A stretch of 64,000 bases of DNA from Phycomyces nitens (Eukaryota; Mucoromycota; Mucoromycetes; Mucorales; Phycomycetaceae): contig JAHRBC010000008.1 of the NCBI GenBank assembly GCA_022702545.1, forward strand, positions 806,001 to 870,000, in the 5' to 3' direction. The notes beneath the pieces are model-generated. The model did not search any database and was not told the DNA's origin. It saw only the letters and a program-made list of their open reading frames with translations. Positions 36,561 to 49,210 of the stretch are shown here, piece by piece. The position numbers and the translations under genes are program-made. The first letter of the stretch is position 1. Every line of letters begins with the position of its first letter.

Positions 36561-39500
36561 GAGATGTTAACTTGCCAGGGTCATTAACAAGCAGTGACCG
36601 TAGATCGGTTGTGGAGTCTGTATTTCACTCAACTGTGGTGTGTATACCACAGGTGTGAATATTGCGAGGTTCTACATTTCGATTTAACACGCCAACGGTG
36701 AATGGAGGGACGCGTCCATGTCACGTATTGGATTTCGGCTTTGAGACCTTTGCGTATTCACATCTTTTGCAGTGAGTGCAAGCCTACTTGAACCTCTGGT
36801 ATGGCTGGCCATAGTTGTATTGGTATATGCGCTGCAGCCCCGTTGGTCTCTACTGGTTCGATGGCTATCGTCCAGCTCATTCCGGTGTTGGAGCTCAGCA
36901 AGAATGGATACATTCGGTTGCTTACTTCATGATAGATATCAAGGTATATCTATGTCGGAATGCGGTGTGGTCTTGGCACAACATTTCGAGGGTGGTGGAG
37001 AGGCATGTCCATTGCTTATTGACCCTTGGTTGCATCGTTGTTTTGGTATACACTACCTTGGTAACCGTCAAGTTGTTCGCAATCGGATATATCCTAGCCC
37101 TTTAGTCTTTGAGCTGGCGCCGGCTGATATGGTGTCGATCTGAGCTCCTTCGTACAGCCAACCGAGGTGTATCATCAGCACCATTCAACCCTTTGGTCCT
37201 CGGCTTCCGGTCTCTGGTCTTTGATGTCCTGTTGGGTTTTTTAGGCTTTCGGGAATTGGTAAAAGTTTTCTGTTTTCATTGGTACTCACTCTCTATTTTC
37301 CTTGATTTTAGCTCTCTGATCCGTAGTTTCCAAGTTTCCAGTCATTGACTTCCGTTCCAGAATATCCTTGGTAAGTGTTTTCTGTTTTCTTCAGTACTAA
37401 ATCTATGTTGTTTTTTGGTGCTAGTTCGCTGATTTCTCTGCCGCTGGTTCTTGTTTGAGGTGGTATTAAATGCCCATTATTGCGTTAAATGATGATATTA
37501 CATTCCAATCGTCTCATAAGTGTATTCATGCTTCCCTTATATTTCTGTTGTATTCTACAATCGCTACTCTTTCCAAGCCGACTTTATTTTGAATATCTGC
37601 CGGTAAAAGTACACAGAAATTGAGTCAGCTTTACTAATGTCTTTATCTTGTGGGATATAGTGATAATCCCCACGCCTGTAGACCTTGAATCGCCCGTTAC
37701 ATTTCCACAGACTTCAATCAAGTTAACGTAAAATGCTCATTATTTGCTTTGTACATTTATTGTACTTGACAATCGATTCGGCTACACCGGTGTCTATATC
37801 CAGTGTGACACGGCGGGTAATCGCACACCTGTAGGTTTATCACCATCATATGTAAATCCGAGTCCTTTTTACTCTTTTACTTAAAAAGCTATCAGATTAT
37901 AACTGTTTGTTTAAAAAAAACATTTTAGCGTTAATATCTAGTATGTTCATGGATCAGCATATTCCTTTAAAAAAAAAAGAAGAATTCTAATATGTTTTGG
38001 ATTATATTATTCTCATAGTAGCTGTCATAATTAATCAATTGGTTTTTCGTGGGGTATACATGTAATCGAATCTTCATTTCAATTTTTATTTTATTTAATG
38101 TTCTCTCGACCTTTTGACATATACTTGGGGTTTTCATGTTTTTGTTTTTCATGTTATGTACTGCCTATAGCTAATATTTTGCAATTCGTTAATGTTCTTT
38201 TTTGCTAATTCCAAATTATACAAATTCACCTTGATATAAATTCAACCATATTCCCTTTATTGCCAATTAAATCACACCTAGTGCCAAGTTTAACATTAAA
38301 GATCTTGAATTTGAAGATTATCTTTTTGAGTATAGCTTAGATTCCTTGTTGAATCGCCTTTGGGTATATGATTTTCCTAAATAAATAATGCACAAAAGAT
38401 GTGCGAGCAATAATACAATATTTCTACAATTGTCTTCACTTGTGTATGCTGTCGTTGACACGGCTGGTGACAATCTGTAAACGATTACTCGGAATATAAG
38501 CCTTCAAACTCTAATTTATAATTATGATGCTGTTTTTAGTGAATCTTCAAGTAGTTAGTCAACTATTCAGTTTTAATACTAAAAAAAATCTTTATTATAT
38601 AGCTTATTAGATACTCTATTAAACTATTTATGTTGAAGTCTCTGAGAATAGTCGTCATTTTCTTGTACTCATAGTATATCGGATAAAGTCTAGAATTGGT
38701 TTAGATTTTATTACCTATCGATAAATCCAAGTCTTTTCACTGACATACGTACCTTGGCTTTTTTTACTCTAACCAATTGGTCTATACACAAGTAAACAGA
38801 ATACTAGTTTATATGAGAGCATGTACTTTGAGGAAGATTAATAAGCCCTTATAATGATCTAATTGCACTACATCAAACTGATGCTTGGAGCAAAAGACCT
38901 TGCAGAGATGGGTTGAAATAATTAATTGGTTCCTATTTCTACCGACTTTTTCTTTTTTTCTTTCCATGAGCTCCAAATATCAATTATGACATGTAGAATT
39001 GAGACTAGTGAGGCAATAAATTCATTTCTTTTTTCTTTGGGGTTTCAGCTTAAAAATAACCAAGTCAACTTTATATTTTGACAGTATTTGGAACATGCGT
39101 TGTGTTTCCTTCCCTTGACTTTACTACTCGCGTTGAATTTGAATCTGTTCTTCTTGATATTTTCAAGTGAATTTCTTTGGGCGCTGTTTATGCGGAAAAG
39201 TCGCATTATTTTCCCATCTTCTAAACCATTACCCTTGCACCTTAATACACTGGTTATTATAATAATTATTTTAAAATTAATAAGATTATTCCCACAAGAG
39301 ACCATGGCGCATAACTGCTTATCTCACTCTTTTCTTCTTTTGGGGGATGCTCTGATGTTTCTTTTTTTCAATAGGAAAAATCAATGGTTTGCATTCATTT
39401 ATTTCAGATTTATAAAGACAATCATTCTTCAATATTTGTCATAATCATTTTTCTTCCAGATGCATTTATAAGACTATATAAGATTATATATATATATATA

Positions 39501-41011
39501 TATATCGGATTGACTAGCAAATAGCAATAAGAACTTATTGTGCTAAATATTCTATATACGGCACGTGTTTTGTGCGCACTGGTTAGGTGGCAAATGACTT
39601 GAATTTTGTTACATTTTAGTCAAATGCATGTGCTACGTACAGCTGTGTAATAGTAGATAGGGTGATATTTTACATTTTTGTTGAATGAAATATTTCAAAC
39701 TAAATGTATATAGACCTTTGGATACATATTTATAAAAGGTTTGGACAAGGGGCTGGTGCCAGCACCCCCAAAAGTAATTTTCACCTAGTTGCTTGTTACA
39801 TTTGGTCTATGGATTGGTGATGGGTCGTATAGGCACTTGATTCCTCTCTTTGAATATTTTTTTAGTGGTGTTTTTTTTTCGTCAAGTGTCAAGTTCAAAT
39901 TTTTGCTTTAATCCAACACTAAATTACAGACTAGTGTTATCAGTGTACGAAATATTGATTTTTGTATACTCAAGAGTCAACGTTTTAGCATCCAAAGTTT
40001 TTGTGGGATATAACCCGTATTCTCATAGTATGAATCATTGTATTGAGCTGCCAAATCGCGGTATGTCACTGTGATGACTTTGAGGCTCGACTCTGTTCAT
40101 ACACATCTCTTTATTTTTGTTTTTTTTTTGTTTCTTTAGCCAATTGTAAATAAAGCCTTTACAAAGAAATCTTTGGTGACCTTTGGTTTCTTGCTTTCAA
40201 GAGAATGTGTGTGTGGGTGTGTAACGATTGGTGTAATATTTTCGGGTTCATGTAATGGTTTGGTGGACTTTGGCTAGAGTATATTCTTTAAGCCTGTTTT
40301 TATTACAACTATATGCGTTAAGCAGACTGACGCGCAAATGAAAATAGTAGCGTCTTGATTGCTGAACTTGTGGCTTTTTAATACCCATATCTTCAAACTA
40401 TGGATGATGGCATTTACATTAACAGTGTAGTTTAAATAAAAGCCAGATTTACACCAGCAAATGCGTTTACTGGTTTACTCGCAGAAATGAAAAACTGCCA
40501 AATTAGTTTAAAAGGTAGTCCAACTTGCCATGTTGTATATTTATCAAAAATAATAGAGATTCTTGATAATGGCTGTCAGGCATACTGCTGGCGTCCCCCT
40601 CTTCTTTTTGTTTTTGTATGATTAATAATCATCGTCATTGTATATAGTTGAATATCAACTTGGCTAGTAATTTAGTGATATATTTTCTGATTAGGTTAAT
40701 CAAAGCCGTAGGTTTTATAATATATAAAGATAAACATATTTGTGTGGCTATTGATATACTAGGTAGACGACCCAGAATTGTATTTGAATATATTTATCTA
40801 TTATTGGTCGGCGTAAAGACTTTGATCTGCTTAAAGTGACAGGTGGGGTTTATCAAGAATGAAATATTCTTGGGTATATCAGCCAAGACCAAAATAAACT
40901 GTCTGGGAGCCACTACTCTGGCTGAATATACGCAATGACATTTATCAAGCAGAATGAGTCGAATGAATAGAATGTCTAGATTGGATATTAATAGGACCAA
41001 CTTTGATTCTT

Positions 41012-41035
41012 GGGTGGGTGGGGGGGGGGGGGGGG
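41012..41035 (+). repeat. G-run with G-quadruplex potential
   Basis: GGGTGGGT precedes an uninterrupted run of 16 G (41020-41035), an outlier in this AT-rich region. A second run of 11 G lies at 43376-43386 after a poly-A tract. Such runs can form quadruplexes and are also prone to sequencing error. Confidence 0.75.
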
Positions 41036-43446
41036 AGAGGAAATGCTTGGCTCTTGATATTTGTGCAAATAGACTGCACTGAAACGCCAAGTCAAAAAGT
41101 ACCAATCAGAATCATCCAAACAGAAATCCAGAGACGCCATTACAGTCTACCAGACCTGTTGTTTATTCTTTCATCATTTGACAAGCCTTTTGTTTGTGTA
41201 TAAATCTCAACCGCCAAAGCATCCAGTACACAAAAACTCAAGATCGATTTGGCCTACATTTCCCATCGGCTATCAATTTTCAGCCAATAGATTGGCCTGA
41301 ATTTATTCGTTGCACCAATGGTTTGGAAAATCTATTTGTATATTTGTATTTGTATTGGGCTGTATTAAACATGCGTGTTTCAAATAATGGATATATTTGC
41401 CTATTATCTGTTTGTGTATGCAATACAATGCGTCTCTGGAAACCCACAATAATCACTCTAACCCTGACGCCCATATTTTATGGTTTATTTATTTTATATT
41501 ATTTTATATTGTTGCGAGTGCGCCTGCGCAGGCCTCTATATTCATGTAAAGAAGAGTTTCAAGATTCCTCAACCATGAAACAAAAAAGCTGAAAATATTA
41601 TTCGAGACAGTTACACCCGCTTCATATATTTTTTGCTTTTTTTTTTAAAAAAGGGCATTGGTTCATTTAAAATACCTAACCAAATACCCGGTAAAGAATA
41701 ATCTTTAGAGTCCACTGCCCTAGAAATCCCCTTATCCCGCACGTTAAGCCATGTCCTTCCTATCTTACGAAAGCTCTTTACCGCGCCAGGTTGATATTTT
41801 TGGAAAAGTTGGTGTAAGCGGGAGACGTTAATTTGTTTCCGTTTATCGAACCAATTGGTCCCCCATCAATTGTTATTTTCGGTTGAACCAAGACCTCCTG
41901 TAGGTGGCCCAGCTCTTTATGAATCGGGTCACTCTATTGTGTTTAGTATAGATATAGAATCCAAATACATTCATAGCTCTTTTTTCAGCCGAGCCATAGA
42001 CTGGTTGATAGCCAATATTATAAAGAGTGAGAATACCAAGAGAAGAGCCAATGTCTCCATCTTGTAAAAAAACAAAAAAAGAAGAAGAGAGAATGATTCT
42101 TGGCTGACTCGCACAACCAGCATCTCCATGGAAAAAAGCCGTTTTTGGGAGGGTCCATATGGGTGTCTCATTTTCCCCCCCATCAACCTCTTTCCCTCTA
42201 TTTCCCATTCTGTTGGGCTCTTTATCCTGGTGGATAATATCAAAGCCGTTTGTTCCACAAGACGGCCGATCAATAAGGCTTGGTGATTATGGTTGGGATT
42301 TTATCTGGTAGCAGCCAAATGATAATCTCTTGTAGGCAAGAATGATCTGTTGGGATCAAGTGAGAAAGAAAGGAAGAGAAAGATGAGCGGGATATATATG
42401 ATCGATAACCTAGTGATCTATACAGTGCCAAAAAGATATACTCTGTAGTATAAAGATCAAAATTAGCATGTTACCCAACAGGATGAATGTATTACTCCAA
42501 GTCTTTGAATACAACTGAGTTTCTTGGTATTAGGTTTTGTATAAAATTCATGTCGATTTAAACATATATGATATACGTGCGTGGCCATCATCGTCTATTC
42601 CTCTTTTTTTCTTGGAAATAGGTCGGTGCCTTTATACTGTTCCTAGGATTTATATCCTTTTTTTATATATATCTTTAATATCGAGTAAATGTTTACAAGT
42701 GATTTTGAAAAAGCCTAAAGCTTTAGGCGGTAATTTGATAGGCGACTATAATACAAGTGCTGATCTCAGCGTAAAATGATTTTTTTTTGAATGAGCTGAC
42801 TTGGCATGTTCTCGGAGCTACAGAGCACAAAGACACGCAAGCTGGGCCTCTTGTATTAAATAAGTAGATTATACTTTATCAAATGAGTGTCATAAAGTAG
42901 ATACATTGGGTTGCTAATGTGATGTGATCATTAGTAATTTACTTGTTTTGACCTTGTGCTGAAATTCCAAGGTCCTTGCTAATTTTAAGCAAATAAAAAT
43001 AAAAACAACTGGGTCTTGTTCTAGACTATTGAGAAACTTTGGGGGGAGGAGAGAGAGGAGGAAATGGTGCGTTTTTTTTTATATATATATACATTTTTTG
43101 GCTTCTAAAGGATAAGGGTTAGCTCTATAGATAAATGTGTGCTAATATAGATGATCATACTAGGTAAAGCTCTTGATTTTATATTGATATGACATATAGA
43201 CAAAAATAAATGAAATAAACGAGATCAAGAATTTGTAAAGAAGTACTAGATTATACTACTTGTACCCTTTGGCTATCAATTTTTTTTAAAGAAAAGAAAA
43301 AGGTCATGTCTCGGCAGATGATTGGTAAAGAATATAGAGTAAATAGAGTAATAAATTATACACATATAAAAAAAAGGGGGGGGGGGTAAGCGTCTTGCAT
43401 AATTCGTCTAATAAAAATAAATCAAGTGCCGCTATTCCATTGAAAC

Positions 43447-43581
43447 ATGCACAGCTGGCATATTTGCCGACCTCCTCAGGCACCTTATTCCAATGAGCTT
43501 CTTTCTAGATTCCATATTGAACTGCTGCAAATGTATAAAGTGTCGGGAACTGTATTAGATCCAGTACTTTTTTTAAAATAA
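43447..43581 (+). CDS. Isolated 44-codon ORF with protein-like composition
   Basis: An ATG at 43447 opens a frame reading MHSWHICRPPQAPYSNELL, then SRFHIELLQMYKVSGT and VLDPVLFLK, to a TAA at 43579-43581. Its balanced amphipathic composition stands out from the low-complexity frames nearby. It has no recognisable family and could be a fragment of a lost gene. No promoter or exon partner is visible. Confidence 0.25.
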   Translation: MHSWHICRPPQAPYSNELLSRFHIELLQMYKVSGTVLDPVLFLK

Positions 43582-46500
43582 ACAAACACACACACAAGAC
43601 GAAATGGAAGCCGTGCCAAATGATATACCCTTCAGGCCAAACAGGCAAATAAAGGAATAGACATCACATCATATCAAGGTGAATAAAATGCAGAATCCAG
43701 AAAATTGGGCCAATTTTGCAGAATCCAGAAATTTGTGTTTATGTTCCAGAGTCAGGAAATTTAGAATCAGATAAAAAACAAAGCAAAACAATAGCCTCGG
43801 GTTGATATGAAGGATTGTTTTGTAGCCTGTTTTTTTATTTCCAATTGCTCTCAGTATCAATAGCTCGGGTATCAAAGGGAAGGATAGAGATAACCCAACA
43901 AAAGATAAAGGCTTGGTTTAATAATAAATACAAGCAGGAATGAAGCCAGAGCTGGCTAATCTTTGGGGTTCATGTAATTCAATATTGTACACGTATCTTT
44001 TTTTTTATTCATTTAATTATTTCTGTGATATTCATTGTATACATTTATCTATATATTTAATTGTCCTGCCTAGTATATTTTTTTTTGATAACAAATGAAT
44101 CAATTGAACTGGGTGTGGCCAGGGATCAAGTTGAATAATAAAGTGGAATCACATTTAACAGCGCGCCTTTAATGTGTGGTTTGTGACGGGATTAATGAAA
44201 TAAAGGAGCATTGTTGGTCAGTTTGATCCTTTGTAACCATTGTTTGGCCCATTTACTCCGCTATTATTCACATCAATATACCAAATGGTTGAATTCAACA
44301 TATTAGAGCACAAGACGATCAAAACAATCGTCTAGACTGCTGCTCTATAGCTTGTTAAGGCTAGGATGCTGTAAGGGCTGGTTAGATATAATCAATTGAG
44401 TAGAATAATAGATTGTTGTGTGACCAGAACAAAATCCCTTGATACTTTTGATCCCAAGGATCATCATCTTGGAGCTAGGTTATATTGGCCAATGAGACGA
44501 GAAGCAAATCATATTTGTATAATGAAAATAATTGTAGGATTTTGTCGACTAGGGCTAGGGCCAACCAGGAATCTATCGAGTTATTTCTTTTATTTTATAA
44601 ACTATACGACTTGCCTAATTAAACATACAATAAAGAGTACACAAGTTCCTTTAAATGATGATTGTCATTGGTAGTTCGGTCAGTACAGACGATGGTTCGG
44701 AAGAGAAAACCCTCATTACCGAGTGAATTTCACTCACAAATCTTACACATGTTTTGTATCAATAAACTATTAAAGAACTGATGATTATCTTTTTAGTAAA
44801 GAAGTATCGAAATACTTTCATTATTTATTGTCGTTATAATAATAACAATAAAAAATAATAATAAAAAAAATAATAAAAAAATCTTTCTGGTAACCATGAC
44901 TACTATTGTATCCCAAGGCAGCTTTTGGGGGGCAAAGTCCTTATGGGCTTACTCGGATTTTACATGTGAATCCTCACGTGCAATGTGCTTGGTGGAAGAG
45001 TGGTTCCTATCTATTATTCTTACAGCCATTTCCATTAGGTTATTTTTACTTTCAATCTTCTGACTAATACCAACTAATCGTTCGATTCATACCACTCTGG
45101 ACTTCCAAAGGACCTCTTTACACTTATTTATTTATTTATTTTACTTGCGTGATTTTGTAGCCATTAAATAAGATGCTTTAATACCAATATATATTATTAT
45201 TATTATTATTTTAAAAGAAAGATATCCATATCACTTTATGATGTAGGACAAGTATTTCGATGGTAAAGATGTTTAGGAATGTGTCAAGAGGATGAGGTAC
45301 AGATTTTTGAGCTTGTATTGTCTTGTCCAATAGAATCGTTGCCCACTCATAAAACTTATTATCTGGCCATTTATTCATCCGGTTTTATATGCTAAACAGG
45401 GAGTTTTCAGTTCGGTTCATAGACCCGCCCAGCCGTTGGCTTTATTTCTAGACGCTTGGAGAATTCCGCACCTCTTGATTCTCTATTTGGGGTGCTGTTT
45501 CAAAATAAATAAATAAGAAAAAAAAGCTGGTCTAGGTTACCTCGAGTGGCTATTGGCTTGAAGGATTTCGAACATTCTGGGCACCGTCGTTCTGACAGGC
45601 ACAACGAGGGGGATATATGGCGAAAAAAAAAAGTATATTTGCAAGACGATTGAATAAAGTGGGTTATGGGGGGAAACAGGCTGCGTCTAAAAATGGCAAT
45701 GCCTATCACAAAATCAATTATATCTGTTCCGCAGCAGGGCCGTGCATTCTCGACATATTTCTCGTTTAAGCTCAAAAGACAAGATGTCTTTGGAGAAGTT
45801 GGCCATAAGAAACAAGGCAAAGAAACCCTGGAGTCCCTTTGTTGTATTCATTTCTTAATTCGGACACCGTGGACAGCCAATCCAAGGATAATTGAAACGT
45901 TGTACCGCTCAAGTAAAATTTGACCGAACGGCTAATGGTTTAGACTGTCAAAAGCTTGGTTTTCTTTGGCGATATAAAATATTTAAGCCGAACAGAAAAG
46001 ACAAAAGAGTGGGCTTTTTTGATGAGCAACTGTATAGCATCCTTGACATTGTTTATATTTTGTGATCTGCCGAGCAAGGTTTGGCAGGCACCAACTCCAG
46101 GACACTGAATAAGAGTGGTCACATGTAAAGGTGGGGTAGATGGCAAGACACGGCAAAAACTGGGAAATTGGTTGGTTTCTGCTGACAATCGGTGAAAAAA
46201 AAAATATGAAGTTTGTAATGAGAAATGCCATGGAAACAAGGTTTTTTTTTTTGTATTCTACATGGTTGCTAGGAGACCATTCAGCCCCACACGATAATTA
46301 GGGTGACTAAGAGTAATGATTTATATACCCCGTTCACATCTTTGATTTCTATCTTTCAGCTAGAATAGATGGTGATCCTAAGCCTCTTTAGCAGCCAGAT
46401 CGCTCAATTCAAACCCAAGCAAAGATTGTAAAGAAGTATGAAAAAGTGCGGGGACAAAAAAGAAAGAGGCGGGAATAATAATAATAATAATTATAATTAT

Positions 46501-46618
46501 ACAAAAAAAAAAGATGCTTTCAGGCACGGGAAAATGCCCAGGACAATAGACTTAATTCCTTTAAAAGCCTTGTTTTCTCCCCTTTCTTTCTTTACTTTAT
46601 CCATACATCCCCCACATC

Positions 46619-47861
46619 ATGAACCAATCCTGTAGCAATGAACCCTTTACATACTTATATCCCGAATCCATAAACCACATCTCACCTAGACAGTCTCCAT
46701 CACGGATAGGCATGTTTGGTCTGGCACAACCAGCCGACAGCCCTCAAAACCCATCATTCTACGATCTACAACAAGTCATTCAACAATACAAGTCCCAGCC
46801 AGAACTCCTCAAATTGATCCTGACCAGCAAAGTCGAGGAAGATAAGCGGAGGGCGGAAGAGGCGAAATTAAGAGCAAAAGAGCTTGATCTCTACCTTTCT
46901 CAAACTATACCCAGCCGTGAAGATCAGGACGTCGTCCCTAGACAAAAGAGACGCCTGTCATCTCTCGCCAGCGAACCGTCCTCATCCTCATCCTCATCAA
47001 CATGCCTCTCACCCTCGCACCAAGACTCTGTCGAACATCATCAAAAACGTCGCAATTCTGCAGCCGCAGCAATGCTAGCCATGGGCACCCTGACTCTCCA
47101 CCCTCCCTCTCCCTCCTTCAGGTAAAAAAAAAAGCCAGATACACACACAAGTGATCGAGCGGGACACTAAAACTGCCCTTTTCTTTCTTTTAGTGCAACA
47201 CAGTCCTATCCTTCACCAGTGACAGACTATGAGATCCACGATCCAAAACATGGCTCAGACACCACTACCGGGTCTGAGGACGACGACGACGATGAGCGAC
47301 TGACCCTCTCAGGGCGGCCACGTAGGAGACGGGAGATGCAGGCCATTACCAAGATTGTCGAGACACGCGAATTCCCATACCTAGACAACTTCTTTTGGAA
47401 GAATAATGGCAATACTACGCAAAAGAAGACTGGCTGCAAAAGTGTATATTACAAATGCTCTAATAGTAACAAGGTAAGCAATTTTAAAAATATAACAAAA
47501 AAGATGGGAAGCCAACGGGATTTGGCGGGCCAGTGTGTGGGGATGGTCGGAAGGGAGGTGAGGTCGTCTTGCGGGTTTTTCCGACATATAGACCAGGACT
47601 GTCATATGAAATTCATGCCCTCTTTACGGCCCTCTTTCTCACGAGAGAACTGGCTCATTTGGGCCACCGAAACCCTCTTCCCCGCACCAAATTTTGAATT
47701 TTATTATCTGACCAAATTCTAATAAATATTTTTTTTGGCTGATTTAGGGCTGTCCTGTCAACAAGACCGTCACTGGCCGTCCCAATGGCGAATATCTGAT
47801 AAAATACCGTGGCAGACACCTTTTGGAATGTGGCAGAGTCGAGCGTATTCGAGACCTCTAG
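46619..47861 (+). CDS. WRKY-like zinc-binding transcription factor
   Basis: Three exons (46619-47121, 47194-47473 and 47748-47861) encode 298 aa. The C-terminus has a WRKY/GCM-type DNA-binding fold: FFWKNNGNTTQKK replaces the WRKYGQK strand, followed by YYKC, a second Cys in GCPVNKTV, and a terminal H/C pair in GRHLLEC. The middle is Arg-rich (SGRPRRRREM) after an acidic DDDDDE tract. The N-terminal half has a helix (ELLKLILTSKVEEDKRRAEE) and Ser-rich linkers. The zinc-binding domain is split by the last intron (274 bp), which stays open in frame for 83 codons. A nuclear regulator of transcription is likely; its targets cannot be inferred. It is transcribed toward the orphan at 48111. Confidence 0.82.
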
Positions 47862-48027
47862 GAAATTTATGAGAAATAAAGAGACATACGCAATGGTTCT
47901 AGTTTATTATCGATTATCTTAGTGAGCATGTTAGGGTGAAAACGGGTATGGCAAATGGCCCAAAAGATAAAAAGAAAAAAAAAGAAAAAAAAAAGAGGGG
48001 GACCATGTTTCTGGTCCTTGAGATTCG

Positions 48028-48035
48028 TATAAATA
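48028..48035 (+). promoter_or_regulatory. TATA box of the 185-aa orphan gene
   Basis: TATAAATA lies 76 bp before the ATG at 48111, in the 249-bp gap after the WRKY-like gene. Confidence 0.6.
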
Positions 48036-48110
48036 GCAGCCTCTTTTTCAATTGAGTCGATGCTTATTCTCTTTAAACAACAATAATAACAATCATAATT
48101 AATTATAAGA

Positions 48111-48668
48111 ATGACCTTCAGACTTACTCGCTTCTCTGGCTCTACTCTGGAGCCCTGTTCTGAACCAATTGTCCTCTATCCCTCCGAGGTCCAACCAAAG
48201 AAACCCATGGTCCTCAAACGCTTCTCTGGCTCAACATTAGCACCCCCCTCCCCCACCGAGCCCTCTTCTTTATACCGAACAGCACCAGCAGCAGCACCAG
48301 CAGCAGCACCAAAGCCATCAATCGACTTTTCATCCATGGCCGCCCTCTCTGTTCGTATCATCCCCACCAGACCTACAAAGCCATTAAAACGCCAGGCCAA
48401 GCCTAGTTCGATCCACATTCCAAACCTTGGCCAGATTGCCAGCATGAATGCAGCAGACCGATTATTGGATGAAGGCCATGCCTCCGGAGGGTCTGATGAT
48501 GAGGCCAATGAGCCATGGTTGATGTGGGACGAGAAGACGCAGACGATCTACCGCCCCGAGAAGCGTCATGCCTTTTGGGATACTCCCCCACCGCGCCCAG
48601 CATCTTACTTTGCCTACTCTCCCACGCCTTCCTTCTCTTCAGCCAGTAGCACGAGCAGCACTGATTAA
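48111..48668 (+). CDS. Low-complexity orphan protein with a duplicated RFSGSTL motif
   Basis: A single-exon 185-aa frame with a good TATA box and no in-frame introns. It starts with two copies of a short motif, RFSGSTLEP at about residues 7-15 and RFSGSTLAP at about 37-45. An Ala/Pro tract encoded by CAGCAGCA-type repeats follows, then a central basic, Pro-rich part (IIPTRPTKPLKRQAKPSS) and an acidic stretch. The C-terminal part contains WLMWDEKTQTIYRPEKRHAF before a Ser-rich tail. No signal peptide or membrane segment is seen. I do not recognise the family; function is unknown. Codon use and context support a real gene. Confidence 0.7.
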   Translation: MTFRLTRFSGSTLEPCSEPIVLYPSEVQPKKPMVLKRFSGSTLAPPSPTEPSSLYRTAPAAAPAAAPKPSIDFSSMAALSVRIIPTRPTKPLKRQAKPSSIHIPNLGQIASMNAADRLLDEGHASGGSDDEANEPWLMWDEKTQTIYRPEKRHAFWDTPPPRPASYFAYSPTPSFSSASSTSSTD

Positions 48669-49210
48669 GCATATATCTATTATATATATATACATATATT
48701 ATATATTATATATATATATATCACTCTTTTTTGTAACATAGACCCCACACTCATCCATATACCAATCATGTACCATGTACTCTAAATAAACATTTATAAA
48801 TAAAACTATTTAAATCATACACACATACAAACATATATACATACAAACATATACACACATATACAAACATATATATTATATATATACATATATAAATCTA
48901 GTCTCATTAAGATAGATAGCTACTAATTACGACATCTTTACAAGAAATACTTTCAGGCTTCTTTTCTTATTTCATGCAGCCATCTGTCCCACCTGGGATC
49001 ACGCCATGAACTCCAAAAAAGAGATAAAAAATGGCCTTTGCACAACAGTTTTAAAGATTGGTGCATTGGTACCCAGACCGTATTTGTCTTGTACACCTCT
49101 TTTTATCATTCACACGTACACAAGCATACACTTGCAAGCACTTTAACCTTGTCTATTGTCTCGAGAGCTTAATTTATTTATTTATTTAATTTATTCAAGA
49201 AAAAAAAATT
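48669..49210. other. Intergenic region with AT microsatellites
   Basis: TATATA and ACATACAAACATAT-type tracts fill 48675-48900. No ORF is present. The region separates convergent gene ends (orphan plus, GST minus). Confidence 0.7.

Larger units (their letters stand above)
36298..46618. other. 10-kb AT-rich gene desert
   Basis: No confident gene is present. 36480-37450 is a less AT-rich patch without a recognisable product. The rest is strongly AT-rich, with many short chance ORFs on both strands, poly-A/T tracts, AT dinucleotide runs (39487-39507, 43079-43092), (TAT)n-type runs and two long G-runs listed separately. Near 43680-43760 a GCAGAATCCAGAAA motif recurs. Confidence 0.55.

Noticed and set aside
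36772..37348. Overlapping plus-strand frames of 79-123 codons
   Set aside because: Three overlapping frames of similar length in a less AT-rich patch, with no recognisable domain or splice logic. They are probably relic repeat sequence.
41855..42273. Overlapping ORFs on both strands around a GC-richer patch
   Set aside because: Some segments (PRPPVGGPALYESG) look protein-like, but no consistent exon chain or start could be built.
45081..45105. TTCGATTC resembling a tRNA TΨC arm
   Set aside because: No A box, no pairing acceptor stem and no cloverleaf can be drawn.
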